From: Acidimicrobiia bacterium
GTDB taxonomy: Bacteria; Actinomycetota; Acidimicrobiia; Spongiisociales; ZC4RG35
Reading direction: 5' to 3'
Assembly (NCBI GenBank): GCA_028285585.1
Contig: JANQOU010000008.1
Location: 1 to 64,000, forward strand
DNA length: 64,000 bases
The translations under genes and the position numbers were made by a program. Position 1 is the first letter of the stretch; each line of letters opens with the position of its first letter. This document shows, one piece after another, positions 36,472 to 46,020 of this stretch. The notes beneath the pieces were generated by a model, which had not been told where the DNA came from, searched no databases, and saw nothing but the letters and a program-made list of their open reading frames with translations.

Positions 36472-37743
36472 ATGGGCACAGCACGCACGTTCCGCCGCCG
36501 TGTGACAACGGCAACACTCGCACTCTCCGTCGCTATCGCGCTAGTCGCAGTCGCACCGCCACCGGCCGCCGAAGCTGCGATCAGCCAGAACAGCTTCGAG
36601 CAATGCCTGCTCGACCGGGCCAACGAGGCCAGGGCCGCTGAAGGGGCCGGTGCCCTGATCATGGCCACCGATCTGATCCCAGAGGTTCGGGATTGGTCGG
36701 AGTGGATGCGATTCAACAACTTCGAGCACATGCCCAGCGCGCATCGGCTCGGCATCCTGCCTTCGAGCTGGACGACCTGGGGTGAGAACATCGCCATGCA
36801 CTCGTGGGTCAACATGCCCAACTGCGACACGATCCACAACATGTGGATGAACTCTTCAGGGCACCGAGCCAACATCCTGAACCCGAGCTTCAAGTACCTG
36901 GCCCCGGGCACGTATGTGGACAGCACTGGCTGGTGGGCGACACAGCTGTTCTTCAACGCCACGAGCTACACGCCGACGTGCGCATCCAACTGCGACGACG
37001 AGATCTTCTTCTACAGGTCGGACGGGCTCTACCGCTACTACGACATCGACACGAGCGGGGCCATCGGGTCGCCACTCGACTCGGGCAGCAACTACGAGCA
37101 GGGGTGGACCGCCATCACTGCCATCGACCTGGATGGTGACGGCAGGGACGAGATGCTGTTCTACGCCGCCGACGGCTCCTTCATCTTCTACAACATGAAC
37201 CAGGACGGGACCCGAGGGTCCGTGATCAACAGCGGCAGCGGGTGGACCAGCGACTGGTCGTCGGTGGCAGCGATCGATCTCAACGGAGATGGGCAAGATG
37301 AGATTCTCTTCTACCGGGAAGACGGCCTCTACCGCTACTACGACATCAACCCGGACGGAACCATCGGCTCACCGATCCGAGCGGGAAGCGGATACACCAC
37401 GGGATGGTCGTCAATAGCGGCCATCGACCTCGATGGTGACGGGCAGGACGAGATCCTCTTCTACCGAGAAGACGGCCTCTACCGCTACTACAACATCCAT
37501 CCCGACGGCCGGATCGGCTCACCCATCCGAGCCGGCGACAACTACACGACCGGATGGTCATCCATATCCGCGATCGATCTCGATGGCGACGGACAAGACG
37601 AGATCCTCTTCTACCGAGAAGACGGCCTCTACCGCTACTACAACATCGACCCAGATGGCCGCGTCGGATCCCCTACCCGAGCAGGGAGCAACTACACAAC
37701 CGGGTGGTCGGTCATCACCGCCGTCTCGCTCAACAGCGAATAG
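36472..37743 (+). CDS. Secreted CAP-domain protein with five VCBS/FG-GAP-like repeats
   Basis: A 423-residue exported protein. Signal peptide: basic MGTARTFRRR, hydrophobic LALSVAIALVAVA, cleavage near AEAA. Residues 35-165 are a CAP/SCP domain (CLLDRANEARAAEGAGAL, WGENIAMHSWV, SGHRANILNPSFKYL). From about 176 come five 50-residue repeats, each with DEILFYREDGLYRYYDI and IDLDGDGQ; the Asp-rich turns would bind Ca, as in FG-GAP/VCBS propellers. Repeats 3-5 are nearly identical in DNA as well. An extracellular or cell-surface binding role is likely. It sits between the atp operon and glyA, divergent from atp. Confidence 0.88.
   Translation: MGTARTFRRRVTTATLALSVAIALVAVAPPPAAEAAISQNSFEQCLLDRANEARAAEGAGALIMATDLIPEVRDWSEWMRFNNFEHMPSAHRLGILPSSWTTWGENIAMHSWVNMPNCDTIHNMWMNSSGHRANILNPSFKYLAPGTYVDSTGWWATQLFFNATSYTPTCASNCDDEIFFYRSDGLYRYYDIDTSGAIGSPLDSGSNYEQGWTAITAIDLDGDGRDEMLFYAADGSFIFYNMNQDGTRGSVINSGSGWTSDWSSVAAIDLNGDGQDEILFYREDGLYRYYDINPDGTIGSPIRAGSGYTTGWSSIAAIDLDGDGQDEILFYREDGLYRYYNIHPDGRIGSPIRAGDNYTTGWSSISAIDLDGDGQDEILFYREDGLYRYYNIDPDGRVGSPTRAGSNYTTGWSVITAVSLNSE
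36997..37740 (+). repeat. Five tandem 150-bp coding repeats
   Basis: Units start at 36997, 37147, 37297, 37447 and 37597, each exactly 150 bp apart. The last three share long near-identical stretches around GACGGCCTCTACCGCTACTA, a sign of recent duplication or gene conversion; the first two have diverged. Confidence 0.9.
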
Positions 37744-37747
37744 CTCC

Positions 37748-39019
37748 TCAGACGTGGCCTGCGAAGTCGTGCGGGTAAGGCGGGAATTCGGCGGCTAGCT
37801 CGGCCACTCGGCCCGCCACCTCCGTGAGCGCAGCCTCGTCGTCATGCTCCTTGAGCGCCCTGGCGATCAGCGACGCCGTCTCCATTGCCTGAGGCTCCGT
37901 CATGCCCTGAGTGGTCATAGCGGGCGTCCCAATCCGCAAGCCACTTGCCCGGAACGGTGGGCGGGGGTCGTTGGGGATCGTGTTGAAGTTCAGCGTGACC
38001 CCGACACCGTCGAGCATCTTCGCAGCGTCCTTTCCGGTGAGATCGGCATCGACGGACCGCAAGTCGATGAGGAAGAGATGGTTGTCCGTGCCGCCAGAGA
38101 CGACCCGCACCCCTTCAGCCTGAAACGTCTCGGCCATCGCCGAGGCGTTGGCAACGATCTGCTCGGTGTACTCGTGGAACTCGGGCTGCATCGCCTCGTG
38201 GAAGCAGACCGCCTTTGCGGCGATCTGCGACTCGATGGGCCCGCCCTGAGCGTTGGGAAAAACCGCCTTGTTGAGGGCAGCGCCGTACTCCTCCTTCCCC
38301 ATGATGAGGCCACCACGCGGACCGCGCAGTGCCTTGTGAGTCGTGCCCGTGACGACATCCGCCAAGGGCACCGGCGACGGGTGCGACTTCCCCGCCACCA
38401 GGCCGATGAAGTGAGCTGCATCGACCATGAAGATCGCCCCGACCTCGTCCGCTATCTCACGGAATCGCTGATAGTCGAGGGTGCGGGAGTAAGCCGAGAA
38501 ACCGGCGAGGACGATCTTGGGCTTGTGCTCCTTCGCCAACCGCTCGACTTCATCCATGTCGATCACCTCGGTGTCGGGATCGACGCCATAGGCGACGAAG
38601 TCGTAATAGAGGCCCGAGAAATTGACCGGCGAGCCATGGGTGAGGTGACCACCCTGATCGAGACGCATCCCGAGCACGGTGTCGCCCGGCTCGATGAGTG
38701 AGAAGTAGACGCCCATATTGGCTTGGGCCCCGGAGTGCGCCTGTACGTTGGCGAACTCGGCGCCGAACAAATCCTTGGCGCGGTCGATGGCAAGCTGCTC
38801 CATCTCGTCGACGATCTGGCAGCCTTCGTAGTAGCGACGGCCCGGGTATCCCTCGGCGTACTTGTTGGTGAAGATCGATCCGGAGGCCTCCATCACCGCA
38901 GGAGAGGCGAAGTTCTCCGAAGCGATGAGATGGATGTGACTGTTCTGCCGTTCGAGGTCTTTCCGGATCAGGGCCGCGATCGCCGGGTCGACCTGCTCGA
39001 TGGAGTCCATGGAGATCAT
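37748..39019 (-). CDS. glyA: Serine hydroxymethyltransferase
   Basis: About 423 residues, PLP enzyme that interconverts serine and glycine with tetrahydrofolate. The PLP Lys is in VVTGTTHKALRGPRGG; HIHLIASENFASPAVMEA and YPGRRYYEGC are conserved. The frame opens at 39127, but ATG 39019 has a TACCCT box 6 nt upstream and fits the family start (ISMDSIEQVDPAIA). ATG 39010 is a possible alternative. Confidence 0.97.
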   Translation of the reverse strand: MISMDSIEQVDPAIAALIRKDLERQNSHIHLIASENFASPAVMEASGSIFTNKYAEGYPGRRYYEGCQIVDEMEQLAIDRAKDLFGAEFANVQAHSGAQANMGVYFSLIEPGDTVLGMRLDQGGHLTHGSPVNFSGLYYDFVAYGVDPDTEVIDMDEVERLAKEHKPKIVLAGFSAYSRTLDYQRFREIADEVGAIFMVDAAHFIGLVAGKSHPSPVPLADVVTGTTHKALRGPRGGLIMGKEEYGAALNKAVFPNAQGGPIESQIAAKAVCFHEAMQPEFHEYTEQIVANASAMAETFQAEGVRVVSGGTDNHLFLIDLRSVDADLTGKDAAKMLDGVGVTLNFNTIPNDPRPPFRASGLRIGTPAMTTQGMTEPQAMETASLIARALKEHDDEAALTEVAGRVAELAAEFPPYPHDFAGHV

Positions 39020-39025
39020 GCCGCG

Positions 39026-39031
39026 AGGGTA
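39026..39031 (-). promoter_or_regulatory. -10 box (TACCCT) of glyA
   Basis: Minus-strand TACCCT ends 6 nt before ATG 39019. Confidence 0.4.
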
Positions 39032-39038
39032 ACGGCGG

Positions 39039-39596
39039 CTAGATCTGGATCGGCCCCTGCCGCAGCACGGTGAGTCGATCTCCTGTCGCGTCGCCAACAG
39101 TCGACGCCTGACCACCGGGACAGGCACCGGGCAGATACTCGACCACGTCAGCCCCGAACATGGCTCTCGCCTGCTCGTCGTCCAGAGCCTCCTCGCCGCC
39201 GGAAGCGTTGGCCGAGGTCACGGCAAGCGGCCCCGCCTCTTCCAACAGGTTGCGCGCCAACGGATGATCGGGGACTCTGACTCCGACGGTCCGAGCCTGC
39301 CGGTCACCGACCCAGTCGGCGAGGACCACCTTGGGGACGACAACGAGTGTCAACGCTCCAGGCCAGTGCTCATCGGCGAGCCGGCGCGCATCTCCGTGGA
39401 TCTCGCCGAACATCGCTGCCTGCTCCGGAGATGCGACCAGGACACCGATCGGCTTGTGCTCGGGCCTCCCCTTCAACTCGTAGAGCCTGCCCACCCCGCG
39501 TTCACTCAGAGGGTCTGCTCCAATGCCGTAGATAGTGTCGGTGGGCAGCCCGACCACCTCACCCGCCCTTATCGCTGCGACCGCAGCTTCGATCAC
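39039..39596 (-). CDS. tsaC: L-threonylcarbamoyladenylate synthase (Sua5/YrdC/TsaC)
   Basis: A 185-residue YrdC-fold enzyme that makes threonylcarbamoyl-AMP for the t6A modification of ANN-reading tRNAs. AAIRAGEVVGLPTDTIYGIGADPLSE is the signature, then KGRPEHKPIGVLV and VRVPDHPLARNLLEEAGPLAVTSANASGG. It lacks the C-terminal Sua5 domain. Overlaps prmC by 4 nt, as in many Actinobacteria. Confidence 0.95.
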   Translation of the reverse strand: MIEAAVAAIRAGEVVGLPTDTIYGIGADPLSERGVGRLYELKGRPEHKPIGVLVASPEQAAMFGEIHGDARRLADEHWPGALTLVVVPKVVLADWVGDRQARTVGVRVPDHPLARNLLEEAGPLAVTSANASGGEEALDDEQARAMFGADVVEYLPGACPGGQASTVGDATGDRLTVLRQGPIQI

Positions 39597-40318
39597 GGCT
39601 TGACGGCGACGACGTAACGGTCGCGGCCGTTGAGATCTTGCCGCACGACGGCCGGCAGGTCGCGGAACGCCCTGCTGGCGGAGTCGCCCTGGGTCTCACC
39701 GATCTCACACACGATCACGCCGCCGGGACGCAGCCACTCGACAGCCGTAGCCCCGATTCGCTCGATCACCTCGAGACCGGTTGGACCCGAGACCAGTGCG
39801 ACATGCGGTTCGCGCTGGACGTCCGTCGGGAGACTGGCAAGGTCGGCATCGGCTACATAAGGCGGGTTGGCCACGATCAAGTCCACTTCCCCGAAAATGG
39901 ACGCGGGAAGCGGGTCGAACAGGTCCCCCTCGGCGGGGTAGATGGCGAGACCGGAACGAAAACGGTTGTACGTCGCAACCTCGATGGCTTCAGGCGAGAT
40001 GTCGGTGGCGAACACCGAAGAACCAGGAAAGGCATGTTTGAGGGCGAGAGCGAGAGCGCCTGAGCCGGTACACAAGTCGACGATGACCTCGGGGTGCCGC
40101 ACCATCCGGGAGGCGATGTCAAAAAGGCCCTCGGTTTCGGGACGGGGCACCAGCACCCGCTCATCGACCAACAGCTCGAGGGGCCCGAAGGCAGCGGTTC
40201 CCTCGATGTACTGCAAGGGCTCACCGTCGGCGCGGCGGCGTACGAGGTCGGCCAGCGGGTTGTCGGGTCCGGCGACGGCCTCGAGACGACTCATCTCATG
40301 TGAAGGCAGGGATTCCAT
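39593..40318 (-). CDS. prmC: Release-factor glutamine methyltransferase
   Basis: A 241-residue SAM-dependent methyltransferase that methylates the Gln of the GGQ motif in RF1/RF2. VDLCTGSGALALALK is the SAM loop and LIVANPPYVADADL the NPPY catalytic motif. N-terminal helices precede (LADLVRRRADGEPLQYIEG). It is a little shorter at the N-terminus than E. coli PrmC (about 277), so the start could lie elsewhere, but no better one is evident. The target gene prfA is just upstream. Confidence 0.93.
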   Translation of the reverse strand: MESLPSHEMSRLEAVAGPDNPLADLVRRRADGEPLQYIEGTAAFGPLELLVDERVLVPRPETEGLFDIASRMVRHPEVIVDLCTGSGALALALKHAFPGSSVFATDISPEAIEVATYNRFRSGLAIYPAEGDLFDPLPASIFGEVDLIVANPPYVADADLASLPTDVQREPHVALVSGPTGLEVIERIGATAVEWLRPGGVIVCEIGETQGDSASRAFRDLPAVVRQDLNGRDRYVVAVKP

Positions 40319-40422
40319 TACAAGTGCGATCAGTGTGACAGTTTCCTTGGCGATTAGGACAGCGCAAGACCACCTATCGCCGTTCTATCAGAGTTCGATA
40401 TAGCAACTTATTTCGGCATGCG

Positions 40423-40483
40423 GCACCCGTTGCTATAGCAAGTTGTGTCGCTCAGCGCGACTCCTTGCTATAGCAACGGGTGC
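40423..40483. repeat. Inverted-repeat element with TTGCTATAGCAA arms, after prfA
   Basis: Perfect 20-bp arms (40423-40442 and 40464-40483) around a 21-nt loop; each arm contains the palindrome TTGCTATAGCAA next to CCCG or CGGG. The right part (40446-40482) matches 28548-28584 at 35 of 37 bases. It starts 4 nt after the prfA stop, in the minus-strand direction, and may act as a terminator or mRNA 3' stem between prfA and prmC. Confidence 0.8.
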
Positions 40484-40486
40484 GAG

Positions 40487-41533
40487 TCAGTCTCCTTCGG
40501 ACAGCTTGGTCGCTTGCTCGTCTGCGGCGAGAGCTTCGACAAACTCGTCGAGCTGGCCCTCGAGCACGGCGTCGAGACGCCGGATCGTCAGCCCGATCCT
40601 GTGATCGGTGACGCGATTGTCCTTGTAGTTGTAGGTGCGGATCTTCTCTGAGCGCCCACCCGTGCCAACTTGATCGCGCCGGGCTCCAGCCAACTCGGCC
40701 TCGGCCTTCTCCTGCTCCATCCTGAGCAATCGCGCCCTGAGCACGCGGAACGCCTTGTCTTTGTTCTGAAGCTGAGACTTCTCGTCTTGCATCGAGACCA
40801 CGACCCCGGTCGGGACGTGAGTCAGCCTCACCGCAGAGTCGGTGGTGTTAACCGATTGCCCGCCCGGGCCGGTCGATCGATAGGTGTCGATCTTCACGTC
40901 GTTGGGATCGATTTCGATGTCGACTTCCTCTGCTTCCGGCAGCACGGCCACGGTCGCCGTCGACGTGTGCACCCGACCCTGCGACTCTGTCTTCGGCACC
41001 CGCTGCACTCGGTGCACTCCCCCCTCGTACTTCAGCTTCGAGTAGGCGCCACGCCCCTTCACGGCCACTGTGACCTTGTCGTAGCCGCCGGCGTCGGCAG
41101 CGGAGGCGTCCATCGGCTCGATGCGAAACCCGAGGCTCTCGGCGTAACGCTCATACATGCGGAGCAGGTCGCCGGCCCAAATCGAAGCCTCGTCTCCCCC
41201 GGCAGCGGACCTGATCTCCATGATGACGTCTTTCGAGTCGTTGGGATCGGTGGGGACAAGCGCCAGCTTGATCTTCTCCTCGAGAGAGGCGACTTCGGCT
41301 TCCAAGTCTTCGGCGAGTTGGGCCATGTCCGGGTCTTCAGCCATCTCGCGTGCCTCGGTCAGGTCGGTCCCCGCCTCGCGCCAGCGACGGATGTCGGCTA
41401 CGACATCTTTTAGATCAGCGTGACGTTTCCCGAGCTCAGCCAGTTGTGACGGGTCAGCCAGGACTTCCGGGTCGCCAAGAGCCGATTCGACCTCGGCGAA
41501 GGCCGCCTCGATCTCGGCGAAGCGCTCCTCCAT
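40487..41533 (-). CDS. prfA: Peptide chain release factor 1
   Basis: A 348-residue RF1 that ends translation at UAA and UAG. GGQ motif in YRSTGPGGQSVNTTDSAVRL; RVPKTESQGRVHTSTATVAVLPE precedes. The N-terminal helical domain (AEIEAAFAEVESALGDPEV) is complete. ATG 41533 overlaps the stop of the DUF1385 gene (TGATG). Confidence 0.97.
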   Translation of the reverse strand: MEERFAEIEAAFAEVESALGDPEVLADPSQLAELGKRHADLKDVVADIRRWREAGTDLTEAREMAEDPDMAQLAEDLEAEVASLEEKIKLALVPTDPNDSKDVIMEIRSAAGGDEASIWAGDLLRMYERYAESLGFRIEPMDASAADAGGYDKVTVAVKGRGAYSKLKYEGGVHRVQRVPKTESQGRVHTSTATVAVLPEAEEVDIEIDPNDVKIDTYRSTGPGGQSVNTTDSAVRLTHVPTGVVVSMQDEKSQLQNKDKAFRVLRARLLRMEQEKAEAELAGARRDQVGTGGRSEKIRTYNYKDNRVTDHRIGLTIRRLDAVLEGQLDEFVEALAADEQATKLSEGD

Positions 41534-42513
41534 CAGCTCTCCTCTAGAACCGAGCGCCTCACCTGAAGGGCAACATCAGGGATATCGCCGCGTCCCACGA
41601 CTTCGTCGAAGGTCTCGTCATCGAGTGCTGTCACGAGACTCGATATTGCCACTTCGATCTGGCCGTGGTCAGGCACTCGAGTGGTGAGCTTCTGGAGCCA
41701 GATGCCGGGCAGGGCCAGCCAGTGGGCGAAGCGACCCTCGGGCCGCAGTCCTGACCAGCGCAACAGCTCATAGGCGAACCCGGCGATGATCGGAATGCCC
41801 AACAGTCGCGAGACGATCAGGAACACGAACCCTGGAACACCAAAGAAGGTAAAGAAGATGATCGACCCGAGCACGACGATCAGCAGGAAGCTGGTGCCGC
41901 ATCGAGGATGCTCTGGTGGGTACTCGGCGACGGTTTCGACGGTCAACGGCCGCCCCGCCTCGAAAGCGTGGATCGACATGTGCTCGGCGCCGTGATACTC
42001 GAATACGCGGGCGATCTCCTTGGATCGCCCTATCGCCCAGATGTATCCGATGAACATCGTCAGCCGAAGCAGGCCCTCGAAGACGTTGAACCAAAGCGCT
42101 GACTCTCCGGCAACAAACCCTGCGGTGAGAGCCGGGATAAGGATGAAGACGCCGGCGAAGAACAGCAATGCCAGCGCCATGGTCCATCCGATCTGTGCTC
42201 CGGTGAGAGGCTCCTCTTCCTCGTCCGTTGCCTTCTGGGCCGACCAGGCCAGTGCCTTGAAGCCGAGCGTGAGCGACTCGCCGAGCACGAAGATGCCCCG
42301 GATGAACGGGACCCTTGCCCAGCGATTGCGCTCACTGAGACGCCCCAGTTCATCTCGTCTGCCAACGATGGTTCCGTCGGGTCCTCGCACCGCAACAGAC
42401 CAGGCGGCCGGAGCGCGCATCATCACACCCTCGAGAACTGCCTGACCACCAACCGTCTTGGCCGGGTCTATGCGTCCTTCCGCCTCGGGAAGGGCACCGT
42501 CACTCTGCGTCAG
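41533..42513 (-). CDS. DUF1385 membrane protein
   Basis: About 326 residues with several membrane helices: [25 protein letters not shown] is the DUF1385 signature, then [59 protein letters not shown] and [16 protein letters not shown]. Function unknown; often next to rpmE/prfA. The frame is open to 42708. The stretch before about 42513 overlaps rpmE and has no homology, and no ATG/GTG/TTG lies between rpmE and the signature. CTG 42513 or ATG 42570 (71 nt inside rpmE) are the candidates. Confidence 0.85.
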   Translation of the reverse strand: MTQSDGALPEAEGRIDPAKTVGGQAVLEGVMMRAPAAWSVAVRGPDGTIVGRRDELGRLSERNRWARVPFIRGIFVLGESLTLGFKALAWSAQKATDEEEEPLTGAQIGWTMALALLFFAGVFILIPALTAGFVAGESALWFNVFEGLLRLTMFIGYIWAIGRSKEIARVFEYHGAEHMSIHAFEAGRPLTVETVAEYPPEHPRCGTSFLLIVVLGSIIFFTFFGVPGFVFLIVSRLLGIPIIAGFAYELLRWSGLRPEGRFAHWLALPGIWLQKLTTRVPDHGQIEVAISSLVTALDDETFDEVVGRGDIPDVALQVRRSVLEES

Positions 42514-42760
42514 TGGCTTCTGCCTCGTCGGCGGCCGGCTCGCCGGCCTTGGTGAACGAGCTCTTGCCATAGCGCTTCTGGAAACGCTCGACGCGGCCAC
42601 CGGAGTCGACCAGCTTCTGCTTGCCGGTGAAGAAGGGGTGGCACTCGTTGCACAACTCGATGTGCATGTCGCCCGGCTTCGTGCTCCGGGTCTCGAACGT
42701 GTTGCCACACGAGCAGGTGACGCTCGTGGTGTCGTAGGTGGGATGGATCTCGGTCTTCAC
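42500..42760 (-). CDS. rpmE: 50S ribosomal protein L31 (zinc-binding form)
   Basis: An 86-residue L31: [59 protein letters not shown]. The four Cys (CSC and CNEC) mark the zinc-containing form, usually expressed when zinc is sufficient. An acidic tail ends in EATDAE. Follows rho. Confidence 0.96.
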   Translation of the reverse strand: MKTEIHPTYDTTSVTCSCGNTFETRSTKPGDMHIELCNECHPFFTGKQKLVDSGGRVERFQKRYGKSSFTKAGEPAADEAEATDAE

Positions 42761-42779
42761 GTTCTGTCTCCTGAGAGAA

Positions 42780-44240
42780 TCAGCCGCTGCTCTTCGCCAC
42801 TTCGGCGAGGAACTCGGCGTTGGACTTGGTTGTCTTGAGCCTGTCTATGAGCAACTCGATGGCTGCGCCTGGCTCGAGTGCAAGCAGGACTCTACGGAGT
42901 TTCCAAACCTGGTTCAGCTCCGTCCGCTCAAACAGAAGCTCTTCCTTCCTTGTTCCCGACATCTCGATGTTGACGGCGGGGTAGATCCGCTTGTCGGCGA
43001 GCTTGCGGTCGAGGTGGAGCTCCATGTTGCCGGTGCCCTTGAACTCCTCGTAGATGACTTCGTCCATCTTCGAGCCGGTCTCGATCAGTGCCGTGCCGAG
43101 GATGGTCAGCGAGCCGCCCTCCTCGATGTTGCGGGCTGCACCGTAGAACCGTTTGGGCGGATAGAGAGCCTGCGAGTCGACACCACCGGAGAGAATTCGG
43201 CCCGACGCCGGAGTCGCCAGGTTGTGGGCCCTGGCAAGACGAGTGATCGAGTCGAGGACGATGACAACGTCGGTCCCCATCTCGACCAGGCGCTTGGCAC
43301 GCTCGATGGCCAGCTCGGACACCTGGGTGTGCTCCTCGGCCGGACGGTCGAAGGTCGAGTAGATGACCTCGCCCTTGACGGTCCGCTGCATGTCGGTGAC
43401 CTCTTCGGGCCGCTCATCGACCAACACCACCATGAGGTAGCACTCGGGGTTGTTGGCCGTGATCGACTGAGCGATCTCCTGGAGGACGGTGGTCTTGCCG
43501 GCCTTTGGCGGCGAGACGATCAGCCCTCGCTGACCTTTGCCGATGGGAGCGATCAGGTCGACGATCCGAGTGAGGATGTTGTTCGACTTGCCCTCGACCT
43601 CGAGGCGAAGACGCTGGTCGGGGAAGAGCGGTGTCAGCGACTCGAACTTGGGCCGGTTCATCGCATCGTCGGGCTCCATGCCGTTGACTTTGGCGATGCG
43701 GACCACGGCCGGGAACTTCTCCTTGGACCGCGGCGGCCGGATCGGGCCCGAGACGATGTCTCCCTTGCGGAGACGGAACTTGCGCACCTGGTTGGCGGAG
43801 ACGTAGACGTCTTTCTCCCCGGACTTGTATCCGGTGACTCTCAGGAACCCGTAGCCCTCGGGGAGGATGTCGAGGATGCCCTCGCGGACTTCGAGGTCGC
43901 CCTCGGGAATCTGCTCTTCTTCGCGGCGACGACGGTTGCGGTTGCGATTGCGCTGACCGCCCTGGCCTTGTCCGTCTCGTTGTGAGCGGTTGTCACCGTC
44001 TTCGGATGCGGCCTCTTCGGCGTCGGCCGCCTTCTCGGTGCGTGGAGTCGCCTTGGGAAGGTCGACATCGGCCTCGTCTGGAGCCTCTGGCATCTTGCCT
44101 GAGTCCATGAGGGCCGTTATCAGCTTTGACTTTTGGAGGCCGTCGGGGTCGACGCCTGCCACTTCGGCGATTTGCCGTAGCTCGTCGATTGACTTGCTCT
44201 GGAGTTGAGCTCGTGTGGTCATTGGATCCTTCTGACTCAT
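42780..44240 (-). CDS. rho: Transcription termination factor Rho
   Basis: A 486-residue hexameric RNA helicase. Rho-N ([33 protein letters not shown]), a short polar/basic insert ([26 protein letters not shown]) typical of Actinobacteria, the RNA-binding cold-shock domain ([20 protein letters not shown]), and the ATPase with P-loop [15 protein letters not shown] and the Q/R loops. Release of RNA polymerase at rho sites; in this window few genes have classic U-tract terminators, which fits a strong role for Rho. Confidence 0.97.
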   Translation of the reverse strand: MSQKDPMTTRAQLQSKSIDELRQIAEVAGVDPDGLQKSKLITALMDSGKMPEAPDEADVDLPKATPRTEKAADAEEAASEDGDNRSQRDGQGQGGQRNRNRNRRRREEEQIPEGDLEVREGILDILPEGYGFLRVTGYKSGEKDVYVSANQVRKFRLRKGDIVSGPIRPPRSKEKFPAVVRIAKVNGMEPDDAMNRPKFESLTPLFPDQRLRLEVEGKSNNILTRIVDLIAPIGKGQRGLIVSPPKAGKTTVLQEIAQSITANNPECYLMVVLVDERPEEVTDMQRTVKGEVIYSTFDRPAEEHTQVSELAIERAKRLVEMGTDVVIVLDSITRLARAHNLATPASGRILSGGVDSQALYPPKRFYGAARNIEEGGSLTILGTALIETGSKMDEVIYEEFKGTGNMELHLDRKLADKRIYPAVNIEMSGTRKEELLFERTELNQVWKLRRVLLALEPGAAIELLIDRLKTTKSNAEFLAEVAKSSG

Positions 44241-44401
44241 CCCCTGGAAGGGTTCGATCGGATCGGGATACGTTCAACAGCACGTAGTAAGGACACGCCT
44301 CAAACGGGCGGTTGGAGGTGGGTAGCTGCCCGTCCCTTGGCCGGCAGCTATCGACATCGTAGTAGATGCCCAAACGTGCGCAAAGCAGCGTTCTCCTCCA
44401 G
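44241..44401. other. Rho leader / thrC downstream region
   Basis: 161 nt without a gene, between the thrC stop and the rho start on the same strand. TAGCTGCC/GGCAGCTA (8 bp, loop of 12) at 44323-44350 may end the thrC transcript or fold in the rho leader; rho is autoregulated in many bacteria. Confidence 0.4.
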
Positions 44402-45586
44402 CTATCGGAGGAAAGGCTCCAGCTCTGAAGAGTCGTTTGCGATCCGATGGATCCTCTCAGGGAGCTGGGACAGGTCTGGATAGCCGTCGGGAGGCTCGGC
44501 TTCGTCGAGGAACTTCGCCGGATGGGCGGTGGCAACCACCAGTTGCAGGCGGTCGCTGCGGGTATCCGAACCCGCCCGCCAGGCGGTGGCCGTGTGTGGG
44601 TCGAGCAGGTAGCCGAAGCGGTCCCGAACGTCGTCGATGGTCGACATGATTTGCTCGTCGGTGGACCAGCCGGTCTTGAACTCGGCGGTGGGGTCTTCGG
44701 TGAACCGCTCGAAGTTCGATGGGATTTGGACGTCCATCGACGGCGCAAGGGTGGCGACGACCTCAGCCGGTGTCATCACGCCGGTGGTCACCACGTCGGC
44801 CAGGGCGTGATTGGCGTTGTTGGCAATGGTGATGACCTCGATCGGCACCCCCATCTGCTTGGCCAGCCAGCACGAGTAGACGTTGCCGAAGTTGCCCGTC
44901 GGCACCACCACGTCGAACGGCTCGCCGATCCGCGCTCCTGCATAGACGTAGTAGCCGACCTGGGCGGCCACCCGGGCGAAGTTGATCGAGTTGACCGCGA
45001 GTAGGTCATGACGCGAGAAGGCGTCTTTCACCAGTGCCTGGCAGTCGTCGAACGTGCCGGCAACGGCAACGGCCTTCACGTTCGGGTCAGCGACCGTCGT
45101 CATCTGCCGCCGCTGGAAGTCCGAGACCATCCCATCCGGATAGAGGATGACGATGTCGAGATCGGTGCCACGCACCCCTTCGATGCCGGCCGATCCGGTG
45201 TCACCGCTGGTGGCGCCGAGGATTGTCCCGGAACCGACGTGGCGGTCGAGCAGCCGCCCCACCACCTGCATGGCGTGATCCTTGAAAGAGAGAGTCGGAC
45301 CCCAGAAGAGCTCCATGACCAGCCGGTCCCCCACTTCGACGATTGGGGCGATCTCGGGGTGGTCGAAACGGGCCGCTGCGGCGGCGACCAACGACTCGAC
45401 GCCCTCAGCGCCGAAGAGGCTCAGAGAAGCGGCCACCGACTCGCGGTAGCCAAACGTCGCCCAGTCACCGGGCAGGGCCGGGATGGCATCTGGCACGTAG
45501 AGACCGCCGTCGGGTGCCAGGCCACCCACGAGAGCGCCGACGAAGTCAACGGAGGGAGCTGAACTTCTGGTGGAACGGAAGATCAT
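44402..45586 (-). CDS. thrC: Threonine synthase
   Basis: About 394 residues. PLP enzyme that turns O-phosphohomoserine into threonine. It has an incomplete form of the E. coli/yeast-type N-terminus (FRSTRSSAPSVDFVGALVGGLAPDGGLYVP), the PLP Lys in GPTLSFKDHAMQ, ATSGDTGSAGIEG and VPTGNFGNVYSCWLAKQMG. The frame opens at 45745, but ATG 45586 forms an ATGA overlap with the upstream gene and starts the homology. Confidence 0.95.
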   Translation of the reverse strand: MIFRSTRSSAPSVDFVGALVGGLAPDGGLYVPDAIPALPGDWATFGYRESVAASLSLFGAEGVESLVAAAAARFDHPEIAPIVEVGDRLVMELFWGPTLSFKDHAMQVVGRLLDRHVGSGTILGATSGDTGSAGIEGVRGTDLDIVILYPDGMVSDFQRRQMTTVADPNVKAVAVAGTFDDCQALVKDAFSRHDLLAVNSINFARVAAQVGYYVYAGARIGEPFDVVVPTGNFGNVYSCWLAKQMGVPIEVITIANNANHALADVVTTGVMTPAEVVATLAPSMDVQIPSNFERFTEDPTAEFKTGWSTDEQIMSTIDDVRDRFGYLLDPHTATAWRAGSDTRSDRLQLVVATAHPAKFLDEAEPPDGYPDLSQLPERIHRIANDSSELEPFLR

Positions 45587-45972
45587 TGAGTGTGTGCCTC
45601 GATCAGATCCAGATGATGTCGGTCTTTCGGTCGGCCGGCAATTCTCTTGAACGTCTCCACATGCTCGAGTCGCACGCAGGGAATCCCGGCGATGTCGTCG
45701 GCCGTGTCGATCAACACGTCGACCGAGAACTCCCCGTACTTCCATCGGTCGCCGATGGTCACGTCGCCGAAGGCATAGATAACGGAGCCGTCGTCCAACA
45801 CCTCAGGCACCCCATGCCTCTTCGCCCAGGACCATGCTTCGCCTCGTGAGATCACATCCAGATCGCCAGCCTCGTCGATCCAACCTCGGGCGAGGAGCGG
45901 GCCACTGCCGAACAACGCCCAATCGCCCTCGGGCAGATTGAGCTCGACGAGCTGGTCGAGCAAGGGATCCAC
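45583..45972 (-). CDS. Small nucleotidyltransferase-like protein
   Basis: A 129-residue protein whose NLPEGDWALFGSGPLLARGWIDEAGDLDVI resembles the GS-x-DxD core of minimal nucleotidyltransferases; ISRGEAWSWAKRHGVPEV, FSVDVLIDTADDIAGIPCVRLEHVETFKRIAGRPKDRHHLDLIEAH follow, as in AbiEii/MNT-like proteins. It starts at GTG 45972 and overlaps thrC by 4 nt. No partner HEPN or toxin gene is adjacent, and the role is unknown. Confidence 0.65.
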   Translation of the reverse strand: MDPLLDQLVELNLPEGDWALFGSGPLLARGWIDEAGDLDVISRGEAWSWAKRHGVPEVLDDGSVIYAFGDVTIGDRWKYGEFSVDVLIDTADDIAGIPCVRLEHVETFKRIAGRPKDRHHLDLIEAHTQ

Positions 45973-46020
45973 AAAGGCGATTCTCGCATGCGGGGACGAG
46001 CCGGCGGACCCGACCCCAAA

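Noticed and set aside
40423-40483. Terminal inverted repeats of an insertion sequence
   Set aside because: The arms are only 21 nt apart and no transposase gene is near; a palindromic repeat element fits better.
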